A DNA stretch of 13,777 bases, taken from positions 1-13,777 of the forward strand of contig DDPO01000099.1 of the NCBI GenBank assembly GCA_002342225.1, in the 5' to 3' direction. The notes below the pieces were generated by a model. The model saw only the letters and a list, made by a program, of their open reading frames with translations, ran no database searches and had not been told where the DNA came from. The position numbers and the translations under genes were made by a program. Numbering within the stretch: position 1 is the first letter of the stretch; every line of letters starts with the position of its first letter. Source of the DNA: Bdellovibrionaceae bacterium UBA2466 (GTDB lineage: Bacteria > Bdellovibrionota > FAC87 > UBA2466). This document shows, in pieces, positions 1 through 6,887 of the stretch.

Positions 1-591
1 TATTTTGGATTTGCAGCACTTTTTGCCTGCTATTCGGCTTTTATGGATTGTTTGGATGGAATGGTCGCTCGAATGACTGAAGTTGCTTCTGATGCTGGAG
101 AGGTTTTAGATGCTGCTGTTGATAGATATGTAGAGTTTTTCTTTCTTGCTGGTTTAATTATTTACTACCGAGAAGAGCCTGTTTTTCAAATGATTGCTCT
201 ATTTGCTTTAGCGGGATCTTTTATGGTGAGTTACTCGACGGCAAAAGCAGAGGCTTTGCACATTCCTCCTCCTCCGGGGATCATGAGAAGGCCAGAACGT
301 GCTTTTTACTTAACGTTAGGTGCTGCTCTTTCGACTTTCCCCATTCCTTGGCTGGATAGTTATTTTAATTTCTCAAAGCCAGTGGGATACCCCTTGCTTT
401 TAGCTACTTTCGCAATTGCGGTCCTTTCCAATATCTCAGCGATTGAAAGGCTTTGGACGATTGGCCGAGCCATGAGAGAGAGAGAAGCTGCTGCTCAGCT
501 TCAAGAGCTCGAAGAAGTTGCTGTTGAGGAGAGTCAGCTACTTTTGGTCTCCTCTGAAGACGAAGATCTGGCTTTGTCCCGCAGAGATTAG
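1..591 (+). CDS. CDP-alcohol phosphatidyltransferase, 5' end outside window
   Basis: This integral membrane enzyme transfers a phosphatidyl group from a CDP-lipid to an alcohol in phospholipid head-group synthesis. The reading frame is open from base 1, so the ATG at 43 is probably internal and the N-terminus lies upstream. The complete family signature D-x2-D-G-x2-A-R-x8-G-x3-D-x3-D is visible: counted from the first codon in the window it uses D16, D19, G20, A23, R24, G33, D37 and D41, the metal-binding and catalytic aspartates. Hydrophobic segments follow, and the protein ends in a charged, Glu-rich cytoplasmic tail of about 45 residues. An R-R-P-E-R stretch lies after the second visible membrane segment. 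The alcohol (glycerol phosphate, inositol phosphate, serine or another) cannot be assigned from this part. The aminotransferase begins 55 bases downstream on the same strand, so the two may share an operon. The family call is secure; the substrate is open. Confidence 0.9.
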   Translation, partial: YFGFAALFACYSAFMDCLDGMVARMTEVASDAGEVLDAAVDRYVEFFFLAGLIIYYREEPVFQMIALFALAGSFMVSYSTAKAEALHIPPPPGIMRRPERAFYLTLGAALSTFPIPWLDSYFNFSKPVGYPLLLATFAIAVLSNISAIERLWTIGRAMREREAAAQLQELEEVAVEESQLLLVSSEDEDLALSRRD

Positions 592-646
592 CCCCCCAAG
601 CCTTCCTATTTGATCCCTGCAAAAGTTGAGGTATAAGGTTTGGCCT

Positions 647-2020
647 ATGAATCAAACTCTTATTTCTCAACCCCAAAACCAAAAGCCCCATATTAAAACT
701 GCGATTCCTGGTCCAAAGAGTGTGGCCTTAAGGTCTCGTGAAGACAAAGGATTGGCTCCAGGGCTTCAGGGTTTTGCTTTGATGGCGGGTATTGTGGCCG
801 ATTCCGCTCAGGGAAATGCTGTGACCGATGTCGATGGGAATACTTTTTTAGATGTGATTGGTGGAATTGGAGTCAATGGTCTTGGTCATAGTCATCCTAA
901 ATTTGTGAATGCGATCAAAGAGCAGGTAGAAAAAATCTCGGTGGGAAGTTTCACTTCTGAAGCTAGAGTCGATCTTTTTGAAAGACTTCACGAAAAAGCT
1001 CCAGCTCCGGGTTTAAATCGCGCACAGCTCTATTCGGGCGGTTCTGAAGCAGTCGAATCGGCTCTGAGACTTGCAAAGTGCTACACCGGAAAATATGAAT
1101 TTGTGAGTTTCTGGGGAGGATTCCACGGTAAAACCATGGGAACACTCTCTCTTATGGGTTCAGACTTCAAAGATAAACTGGGGCCCATGGTGCCGGGAAG
1201 TCATCAAGTCCCTTACGCCAATTGCTATCGATGTCCTTTTAAAATGGAATACCCCTCCTGTGGGATGGCTTGTGTTGAGTTTGTGAGAAAACAACTCAAA
1301 GTCACAACTGCAGGAGAAGTCGCTGCGATCATCGCAGAGCCTATGCAGGGAACCGCAGGCAATATTATTCCCCCTAAAGAATTTATGCCGGCGATGAAAG
1401 ATATCGCAAAAGAGCTTGGAGCGTTGCTCATTGTTGATGAAATGATCACAGGCTTTGGAAGAACTGGAAACTATTGGGGCGCCCAGCATTCTGGTGTTGT
1501 TCCCGATATTATTACTCTCGGGAAACAATTTGGTGGCGGTTATCCGATGTCTGCTCTGATGTCTCGAGATGAGATTGTAAACACTAAGCCTTGGTCCAAT
1601 GCTTCAGGTTCCTCTTCGAGTTATGGCGGAAATCCGCTTGGAGCGAAAGCTGCTGCAACGGCTTTAAGAATTATTGATGAAGAAGGACTAGTAGAGAATT
1701 CTCGCAAAGTAGGGGCTTATTTTTTAAATCTCATTAAGCCCTTTGAAGAGAAATACTCTTTTGTTGGCCAAGTTCGGGGCGCAGGTCTTTTTATGGGCAT
1801 TGAAATGGTCAAAGACAAAAAGACCAAAGAGCCTCTTTCGAAAGCTGCATGTAATAGAATTTTTCAAGAGCACCTAAAACGTGGACTTCTTACAATGTCT
1901 TATGCTCCTAGCTTTAGGATTCAGCCCTCTATGACAATCGACGAGAGAACTGTCGACAATGTGGTCGGAATCATGAAAGAGGTTTTTGACCTCGTTGAAC
2001 AAGAAAAACTCTACCAATAG
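647..2020 (+). CDS. Class III PLP-dependent aminotransferase, GABA/ornithine aminotransferase-like
   Basis: This is a cytosolic fold-type I PLP enzyme that moves an amino group from an omega-amine or amino acid to a 2-oxo acid. Landmarks, numbered from the ATG at 647: the SGGSEAVE cofactor phosphate segment near 130, the DEMITGFGRTG motif starting at D264, and the Schiff-base lysine K293 in TLGKQFGGG. At 457 residues it is a normal full length. I chose ATG 647 because AAGGT at 635-639 is a well-spaced ribosome binding site; a TTG at 626 would add seven residues and has no such support. A cysteine cluster (C193-x2-C196, C205, C209) sits mid-protein. Such cysteines occur in one branch of this family, and mammalian GABA transaminase holds an Fe-S cluster on a Cys pair. 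The preferred substrate (GABA, acetylornithine, lysine or other) cannot be decided. The gene faces the minus-strand lipid phosphotransferase across a 26-base gap. Confidence 0.9.
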   Translation: MNQTLISQPQNQKPHIKTAIPGPKSVALRSREDKGLAPGLQGFALMAGIVADSAQGNAVTDVDGNTFLDVIGGIGVNGLGHSHPKFVNAIKEQVEKISVGSFTSEARVDLFERLHEKAPAPGLNRAQLYSGGSEAVESALRLAKCYTGKYEFVSFWGGFHGKTMGTLSLMGSDFKDKLGPMVPGSHQVPYANCYRCPFKMEYPSCGMACVEFVRKQLKVTTAGEVAAIIAEPMQGTAGNIIPPKEFMPAMKDIAKELGALLIVDEMITGFGRTGNYWGAQHSGVVPDIITLGKQFGGGYPMSALMSRDEIVNTKPWSNASGSSSSYGGNPLGAKAAATALRIIDEEGLVENSRKVGAYFLNLIKPFEEKYSFVGQVRGAGLFMGIEMVKDKKTKEPLSKAACNRIFQEHLKRGLLTMSYAPSFRIQPSMTIDERTVDNVVGIMKEVFDLVEQEKLYQ

Positions 2021-2046
2021 GTACGGCTTTACTTTTGGTGGGCGAT

Positions 2047-3078
2047 CTAAAAACCTGGTTTTAAAGAAGTTGAGGGATTGTTATCATCTGGATCAACTCC
2101 TGGTACGACGATACCCGCTTTTTTCAAGTTGTGATTCCAGAGCATATCAACGCTGAAAGCCACAACTACCGCGTAAACAGAGCCCCAGATAATGTCCAGA
2201 ATGTAATGATGGTTTAAGTAAACGGCTGAAAAGCACATGAGCAAGTAAAAACCGACCGTAAATTTTTTTAAAGCTCCAAAACGAAAAGCGTAATAGACAG
2301 CCATCAAGGGATAGGCAATGTGAAGCGAGGGAATAGCTCCATGTACATCAGCCGATTTTCCGTACCAGTTTACAAAAACAGGAATTCCCACAAGATTGTC
2401 AAACCTCGCACATCCAGCGACATTGGCTAAGACATCGGTTCTTGCGGGTCCTAGACCATAGAGAGCTACGTACCAAGGTGGTGAAGCCGCATACCAATAG
2501 TAAGTAGAGTAGCCGATCATGTTAAGCCAAAAGAATCCCCACATCATTTGCGGAGATCTTAAGAGAATGCTTCTCGGGTGTCTTAGGTAGGTTCCAGTTC
2601 GGCTTGCAAAAAACCGGAAGTAAGCTGCACACCCAACATAAACGGGTATGAAAATAATGTAAGCCAAACCGCAAACAAAATCTAAAATAGGATGGGTGTG
2701 TATTTGAAACCACTCATTGGGGGTCAACTTTCCAGTCAGTGTAGAAATCCCAAAAAAGTATTTATCAAATTCATAAGGCTCTCTAACGTGGATAGGGCCT
2801 CTGATGTAATCTGCATAGTATCTCTGACTATCGTAAATGATGCTTGTTAGAAACAACGGAAGGGTAAATTGAAAGACAGGGTATGACCTAGGCCCCATGT
2901 AGTAGAGAACAGTAGGAAGAAGGCTACTGATAACCAGATCGTTTCTTAGTCCGTTAAGTCTGATTAAAAAAGACCAATAAGTGGCAAGCAAGACAATGGG
3001 AGCAATCTTTTTGGAGACCGGTAGAACTCTCCACCAATCACTCCATTCTTTTTTAAATAGGTGAAACGAAATTTTCAT
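2047..3078 (-). CDS. Aur1-like PAP2-superfamily membrane phosphatase/phosphotransferase
   Basis: This is a 343-residue polytopic membrane protein with about six hydrophobic segments. Two PAP2 active-site blocks are visible in the C-terminal half: GAIPSLH, which holds the S-x-H of motif C2, and LNHHYILD, which holds the His and Asp of motif C3. A preceding AASPPWY stretch and the absence of a classical SR pair in C3 resemble the PAP2_3 branch, which includes fungal inositol phosphorylceramide synthase (Aur1), rather than ordinary PgpB or undecaprenyl-pyrophosphate phosphatases. By family analogy it would move a phospho-head group between a phospholipid and another lipid, or dephosphorylate a lipid, on the outer face of the inner membrane. 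It lies 3 bases behind the small exported protein at 3082-3567 and so is probably cotranscribed from the promoter near 3591-3617. The superfamily call is firm; transferase rather than phosphatase is inference. Confidence 0.82.
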   Translation of the reverse strand: MKISFHLFKKEWSDWWRVLPVSKKIAPIVLLATYWSFLIRLNGLRNDLVISSLLPTVLYYMGPRSYPVFQFTLPLFLTSIIYDSQRYYADYIRGPIHVREPYEFDKYFFGISTLTGKLTPNEWFQIHTHPILDFVCGLAYIIFIPVYVGCAAYFRFFASRTGTYLRHPRSILLRSPQMMWGFFWLNMIGYSTYYWYAASPPWYVALYGLGPARTDVLANVAGCARFDNLVGIPVFVNWYGKSADVHGAIPSLHIAYPLMAVYYAFRFGALKKFTVGFYLLMCFSAVYLNHHYILDIIWGSVYAVVVAFSVDMLWNHNLKKAGIVVPGVDPDDNNPSTSLKPGF

Positions 3079-3081
3079 GGA

Positions 3082-3567
3082 TTACAAGTTGAGTCCGATA
3101 CCTATATGGATTTCATTGGTCTCGTTGTTTTTTGCAAATACGCGGGAAAAATCGAAATAGAGGCGGTCGATAAACTCCCCAATTCTAAACATGATGCCGG
3201 CAGTTGCGACGGGGGAGATTCCACCTTGACCATGCCAGTTTTGCATTCCGCCCCCAGCTTCGAGAGTAATCAGCGGTAGCACTGACAACATACCTAAAAG
3301 TTCATAGTTTGTGATCATGAACTTGCTTGAAGTGCTTCTCTTGGCTGAGAAAATACTGATGTCTCCGCGAAGAGCGACAATGCCCAGATCGAAAATGGGG
3401 GTCCAGCCTACTTCGGGGGACTGACTGCTGGGAAAAAGTTTGGGTGAAACTTTCGAAAAACCAATTTTGAAGTTGGTGAGTCTAACAGGGTTAAGGGCAC
3501 CAGATGATGCGACGCAGAAGAGTGTTAAAAAGCTGATACTTAAAAGAAATCGTGTTCGGTTGGTCAT
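3082..3567 (-). CDS. Small exported protein, possible outer-membrane barrel
   Basis: This is a 161-residue protein I do not recognise. It starts with a clear signal peptide: Arg at positions 4 and 6, a hydrophobic core over about 8-20, and a likely cleavage near the ASSGA stretch. The mature part of about 137 residues contains alternating hydrophobic/polar stretches and glycine-rich turns, and ends in a short amphipathic strand (IGIGLNL). That fits a small eight-strand-type outer-membrane beta-barrel or a periplasmic protein; no cysteine suggests a lipoprotein. The start is well supported: AGGAG lies 5 bases before the ATG and a perfect TATAAT lies about 24 bases upstream. It is first in a two-gene unit with the Aur1-like enzyme, separated from it by 3 bases. 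The expression and export signals are convincing; the function is unknown and the barrel assignment is inference. Confidence 0.7.
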   Translation of the reverse strand: MTNRTRFLLSISFLTLFCVASSGALNPVRLTNFKIGFSKVSPKLFPSSQSPEVGWTPIFDLGIVALRGDISIFSAKRSTSSKFMITNYELLGMLSVLPLITLEAGGGMQNWHGQGGISPVATAGIMFRIGEFIDRLYFDFSRVFAKNNETNEIHIGIGLNL

Positions 3568-3590
3568 AAAAGCTCCTGTAGTATCTTTTA

Positions 3591-3617
3591 ATTATAAGAC
3601 AAGAATTAGATTGTCGG
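3591..3617 (-). promoter_or_regulatory. Probable sigma-70-type promoter for the 3567-2047 unit
   Basis: On the minus strand there is a perfect TATAAT (plus-strand bases 3591-3596) and a weak CCGACA -35-like hexamer (3612-3617) with a short 15-base spacer. Initiation would fall around 3584, giving a leader of under 20 bases that holds the AGGAG site. The -10 element is strong and the -35 weak. Confidence 0.5.
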
Positions 3618-3642
3618 GGTCTAAAAACTAAACTATTTATTC

Positions 3643-3653
3643 TATTGTATATT
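3643..3653 (+). promoter_or_regulatory. Candidate -10 region for the SRP RNA gene
   Basis: TATTGT (3643-3648) and the overlapping TATATT (3648-3653) lie just before the predicted 5' end of the SRP RNA at 3656, where a -10 box is expected. I see no good -35 hexamer at 16-18 bases upstream, so this is only a positional candidate. Confidence 0.25.
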
Positions 3654-3655
3654 GT

Positions 3656-3751
3656 GGCTCGGCCCTGTGCGACGGACTTTTGCAAACCCCGTCAGGTCCG
3701 GAAGGAAGCAGCGGTAGCAGAAAGATTTGTGCGACGCAGGTCACCCGAGCC
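3656..3751 (+). ncRNA. ffs: Signal recognition particle RNA, small bacterial (4.5S) type
   Basis: This is the RNA scaffold of the signal recognition particle, which pairs with Ffh to target nascent membrane and exported proteins to FtsY. The universally conserved helix 8 is present: GTCAGGTCCGGAAGGAAGCA at 3691-3710, with the GGAA tetraloop and the Ffh-binding internal loops. The ends pair as GGCTCGG (3656-3662) with CCGAGCC (3745-3751), and inside that CCTGTG (3664-3669) pairs with CGCAGG (3735-3740) allowing one G-U. The length of about 96 bases means there is no Alu domain. It lies immediately upstream of dnaX, a gene order also known from other bacteria. Exact ends are set by pairing and could shift by a base or two. 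Confidence 0.95.
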
Positions 3752-3763
3752 TTCTTTTCTTTT
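3752..3763 (+). terminator. Pyrimidine tract after the SRP RNA terminal stem
   Basis: The 12 bases TTCTTTTCTTTT directly follow the GC-rich terminal stem of the SRP RNA, so stem plus tract could act as an intrinsic terminator. The same tract is the whole interval up to the dnaX ATG. The cytosines interrupting the T run make strong termination uncertain, and some read-through into dnaX is plausible. Confidence 0.4.
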
Positions 3764-5470
3764 ATGGCCTATTTAGCAATAGCACGAAAGTGGCGTCCTC
3801 ACTCTTTTGAAGACTTGGTGGGGCAAGGTCACGTAGTACAAACATTAACCAACGCCATTCGTTTGAATAGAGTTTCGCATGCTTACCTTTTTAGTGGAGC
3901 ACGCGGTATTGGAAAAACTTCAGTCGCTCGAATTTTTGCTAAAGCTCTTCGATGTCCCAACGCGAAAGATGCAGTTCCTTGTAACACTTGTAATGAGTGT
4001 GTAGCCATTTCCGAGAGTCGCTCAGTCGACGTAGTTGAGATCGATGGCGCTTCCAATAATGGAGTGGAAGCCGTGAGGGGGATTCGCGACAACGTTGCTT
4101 ATGGTGCAGCTTCTGGAAATTACAAAATTTATATCATTGATGAAGTGCATATGCTTTCCTTAAGCGCTTTCAATGCACTTCTTAAAACATTGGAAGAACC
4201 ACCTGCCCACGTTATTTTTCTTCTTGCCACGACAGAAGTTCAAAAAATTCCTCTGACAGTTTTAGGGCGATGCCAACGTTTTGAGTTTAGAAGGCTAACG
4301 AGTCAGCAAATTATTGATCGAATTCAGCAGATTCTAAAAACAGAAGGAATATCGATTTCCGAAGAGGGTTTAAGACTTATCGCAAGTCATAGCGATGGTA
4401 GCTTGAGAGATGCATTGTCTTTGCTTGATCAAGTGCTCTCTTATTTTGGTGGCAATTCTAAGAAGTCAGATAAAGACACGCTGATTTTCAATGACACACA
4501 AGTGGTTGAGGCCCTGGGAATTAGTCAAACTAATGTTGTTTCAGATTATTGGAAGTTTATCGTTCATAAAGATATTAAAAAACTTTTGGCTCTTATCTCT
4601 GAAGCTTATTTGTCCGGAGTCGATCTCAAACACTTTGCTGAAAGATGCCTAGAGGAACTTCGGCTTTTGTATCTCATTCAAGCTGCTAAAGAATCTCGAG
4701 AAGATCTCACAGCAGAAGCTTTAGATATCTCCTCTGTTCACTTTAAAGAGCTCAGTGCTTTAAGTGAAAAGACATCTTTGATTCAATTAGAAAGAATGGC
4801 TCAAATACTTTCTAAAACGATTAGCCAAATTTCATGGAGCAGTTTACCTAGATTTGTTCTTGAAGTGGCTTCAGTTCGAATGACCAAGCTTGATGAGTTA
4901 GACCAGTTTCAGCAAAGCTCAAGCCATGGCGGCGACAAAAGACCCATCATGACAGATGATGGGAGTGCTACTGAGACCGAACCTAGTGTCCCCGAAAAAA
5001 AAGAGATTAAAGTAGTTCCTAAGTTAGAAGTTATTCCCAGTTCACAAGTTGAGCCAGAGCCCCACGGAGAGAGAGCAGAAAATGGCGGGGAACCATGGAA
5101 AGCTTTTGTAGAATTTGTCATGAAAAAAAGGCCCTTATTAGGAGCTCTTCTTAATCATGCGAGTTTTGCCCTAGAAGATATTAATAATGGCAAGAACGTA
5201 ACTTTGGGTTTTGGAGAGGGGAGTTTCTACGAGAAGCAAGCGAGCGACCCTAAAAACATCCAAGACATTACTGCCTTTTTAAAAAACTATTTTGGTCCTC
5301 AATCAGTATTAAAACTTTCGAACTCTGAAACAAATGCAAAACAGAGTTTAGAAAAGGGTAGGCAGGCCGAGGAAGCTACGTTACGAAAAAGTGCTTTAGA
5401 ACACCCTGCAGTTTCTCAAGCTCGAGAAATTTTTGGTGCTGAAGTTGTAGATGTGAGGGTGGAAATATAA
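3764..5470 (+). CDS. dnaX: DNA polymerase III subunit tau/gamma (clamp loader ATPase)
   Basis: DnaX forms the ATPase core of the clamp loader that places the beta sliding clamp on primed DNA; the long tau form also ties polymerase to helicase. Numbered from the ATG at 3764 (568 residues): Walker A GARGIGKTS at 45-53, zinc-binding Cys 64, 73, 76 and 79, the DEVH Walker B at 126-129, and the arginine finger R169 in L-G-R-C, where most family members have S-R-C. The clamp-loader core ends near residue 375, followed by a charged linker and a tau-like C-terminal region. I chose this ATG because the conserved YLAIARKWRP follows at once; in-frame extension upstream would run through the SRP RNA. No Shine-Dalgarno is visible, since the 12 preceding bases are all pyrimidines. 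An A8 run at codons 411-413 is a likely frameshift site for a gamma form. The stop overlaps the recR ATG by one base. Confidence 0.96.
   Translation: MAYLAIARKWRPHSFEDLVGQGHVVQTLTNAIRLNRVSHAYLFSGARGIGKTSVARIFAKALRCPNAKDAVPCNTCNECVAISESRSVDVVEIDGASNNGVEAVRGIRDNVAYGAASGNYKIYIIDEVHMLSLSAFNALLKTLEEPPAHVIFLLATTEVQKIPLTVLGRCQRFEFRRLTSQQIIDRIQQILKTEGISISEEGLRLIASHSDGSLRDALSLLDQVLSYFGGNSKKSDKDTLIFNDTQVVEALGISQTNVVSDYWKFIVHKDIKKLLALISEAYLSGVDLKHFAERCLEELRLLYLIQAAKESREDLTAEALDISSVHFKELSALSEKTSLIQLERMAQILSKTISQISWSSLPRFVLEVASVRMTKLDELDQFQQSSSHGGDKRPIMTDDGSATETEPSVPEKKEIKVVPKLEVIPSSQVEPEPHGERAENGGEPWKAFVEFVMKKRPLLGALLNHASFALEDINNGKNVTLGFGEGSFYEKQASDPKNIQDITAFLKNYFGPQSVLKLSNSETNAKQSLEKGRQAEEATLRKSALEHPAVSQAREIFGAEVVDVRVEI
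4995..5002 (+). other. Slippery A8 run in dnaX, candidate programmed frameshift or transcript slippage site
   Basis: Eight consecutive A residues are read in frame as the end of Glu411 and then Lys412 and Lys413. A -1 shift on the tandem AAA codons gives Arg, Asp and then TAA at 5008-5010; loss of one A, or a +1 shift, reaches TAG at 5013-5015. Either shift cuts the protein just after the clamp-loader core, as in known gamma subunits. I found no convincing downstream hairpin or upstream Shine-Dalgarno-like stimulator by eye. Confidence 0.6.
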
Positions 5471-6090
5471 TGGCTTTTAAGACATCAGGTACAGGACAGG
5501 GAATCAAAGCTCTTGATGAAATGATTCTTGAGTTGAAGAAGCTTCCTGGAATCGGAGAGAAAACTGCAACTCGATTGGCCTATTTTATTTTAAGACAACC
5601 TGAAAACTTTGCGATGGGGCTATCAGGAGCGATTAAAAACGCACGAGAAAAGCTCCACTCTTGTAATCAGTGCTGTACTTTTACTGAAGAGCCCATGTGT
5701 GAAATTTGTAACAATCCTGAGAGAACTGATGAAATTCTTTGTGTGGTTGAAGAGCCTTCAGATGTAATGGCTTTTGAGAAAAGTCGGCAGTTTAATGGAA
5801 AGTACCACGTTCTTCACGGAGCTCTTTCGCCGCTCGATGGTATTGATGAAGGCAAATTAAAGATTCGAGAGCTTCAAAATCGTATCAAGCAAGGGCAGAT
5901 CAAAGAAGTGGTTTTGGCTACGAACCCGACCGTTGAGGGTGATACAACGGCCTTGTATATTGCAAGACTCATCAAATACAATGACATTAAGGTGAGCCGG
6001 ATTGCACACGGAATTCCGGTTGGGGCAGAAATTGAATATTTGGATGGAGCGACTTTAGGTAAAGCGCTTCAAAATCGCGTTTCGTTATAG
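5470..6090 (+). CDS. recR: Recombination mediator RecR
   Basis: RecR works with RecO (and RecF) to load RecA onto SSB-coated single-stranded gaps during recombinational repair. All family landmarks are present over 206 residues, the usual size: an N-terminal helix-hairpin-helix around LPGIGEKTATRLA (25-37), a zinc finger with Cys 65, 68, 77 and 80, a Toprim domain starting near 87 with EEPSDV and NPTVEGDTTA, and the C-terminal HGIPVGAEIEYLD segment. The ATG shares its A with the dnaX TAA, so translation is probably coupled; a GAGGG-like site about ten bases upstream lies inside dnaX. A ybaB/ebfC gene commonly sits between dnaX and recR and is absent here. mglA follows after 13 bases. Confidence 0.97.
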   Translation: MAFKTSGTGQGIKALDEMILELKKLPGIGEKTATRLAYFILRQPENFAMGLSGAIKNAREKLHSCNQCCTFTEEPMCEICNNPERTDEILCVVEEPSDVMAFEKSRQFNGKYHVLHGALSPLDGIDEGKLKIRELQNRIKQGQIKEVVLATNPTVEGDTTALYIARLIKYNDIKVSRIAHGIPVGAEIEYLDGATLGKALQNRVSL

Positions 6091-6103
6091 GACAGATTAA
6101 CTC

Positions 6104-6685
6104 ATGTCGTTTATTAACTACGCTGCTAGAGAACTGAATTGTAAGATTGTCTACTACGGCCCAGGTTTAGGGGGAAAGACAACTAACCTTCAGTACATCT
6201 ACAATACAACCAACCCAGATAGTAAGGGTAAGATGGTTTCCTTAACGGGCGAGACCGAAAGAACGCTGTTTTTTGACTTTTTACCGTTAAATATCGGAGA
6301 GATTCGAGGCTTTAAGACCCGCTTTCATCTTTACACCGTTCCCGGGCAGCACTTCTACGATGCTAGCCGGAAGCTAGTTCTGAAGGGTGTAGATGGGATT
6401 GTTTTTGTAGCCGACTCTAATGTTGATAGGATGGAAGATAATCTTGAAAGTTTAAAATCATTGGATGCCAACTTAAGAGAGCAGGGATTTGATATGCATC
6501 AAATACCCTTTGTATTTCAGTGGAATAAGAGAGATGTGGAGAATCCAGTGCCCCTGAGGGTACTTCACGAGCAGCTTAATACGTTTGGAGCGGAGGAATT
6601 TGAGGCCATTGCTCTGAAAGGGGTAGGGGTTTTTGATACGTTAAAGGCGGTTTCTAAGCAAATTTTAAAGGTTTTAAGAACCTAA
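6104..6685 (+). CDS. mglA: Ras-like polarity GTPase MglA
   Basis: MglA is a small GTPase that sets the leading pole in Myxococcus gliding motility; in Bdellovibrio bacteriovorus the homologue controls pili and prey invasion. The protein has 193 residues, close to the family norm. Visible elements are the P-loop GPGLGGKTT at 19-27, R53 and Q82 (the catalytic pair defined in bacterial MglA), T78 in the TVPGQ switch II motif, and the NKRD guanine-specificity motif at 141-144. The N-terminal MSFINY and the RGFKTRFHLYTVPGQ block are typical of MglA rather than of other small GTPases. No mglB (the usual GAP) lies beside it in this window. It follows recR by 13 bases with only a weak ribosome binding site (GGACAG), and tRNA-Asn lies 49 bases downstream. 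The family call is firm; a predation role is inference from the lineage. Confidence 0.96.
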   Translation: MSFINYAARELNCKIVYYGPGLGGKTTNLQYIYNTTNPDSKGKMVSLTGETERTLFFDFLPLNIGEIRGFKTRFHLYTVPGQHFYDASRKLVLKGVDGIVFVADSNVDRMEDNLESLKSLDANLREQGFDMHQIPFVFQWNKRDVENPVPLRVLHEQLNTFGAEEFEAIALKGVGVFDTLKAVSKQILKVLRT

Positions 6686-6734
6686 AAATTGGATTTTACA
6701 AGTCGCTTAACCTTTGACAATATGCTTGGTCTGT

Positions 6735-6810
<76 letters not shown>

Positions 6811-6887
6811 TGTCTATTCATGTTCCCAATATTTCCTAGTGCTGAGGTTGTTTTAGACCGATTGATATTAGACATTGAGGGGCTGAT

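Noticed and set aside
2022..2066. A bidirectional terminator between the convergent genes
   Set aside because: The only pairing seen (AAAACC with GGTTTT) leaves a loop too small to form.
3680..3763. An N-terminal extension of the dnaX frame upstream of 3764
   Set aside because: It would translate the SRP RNA helix 8 and terminal stem, and the conserved DnaX N-terminus begins exactly at the 3764 ATG.
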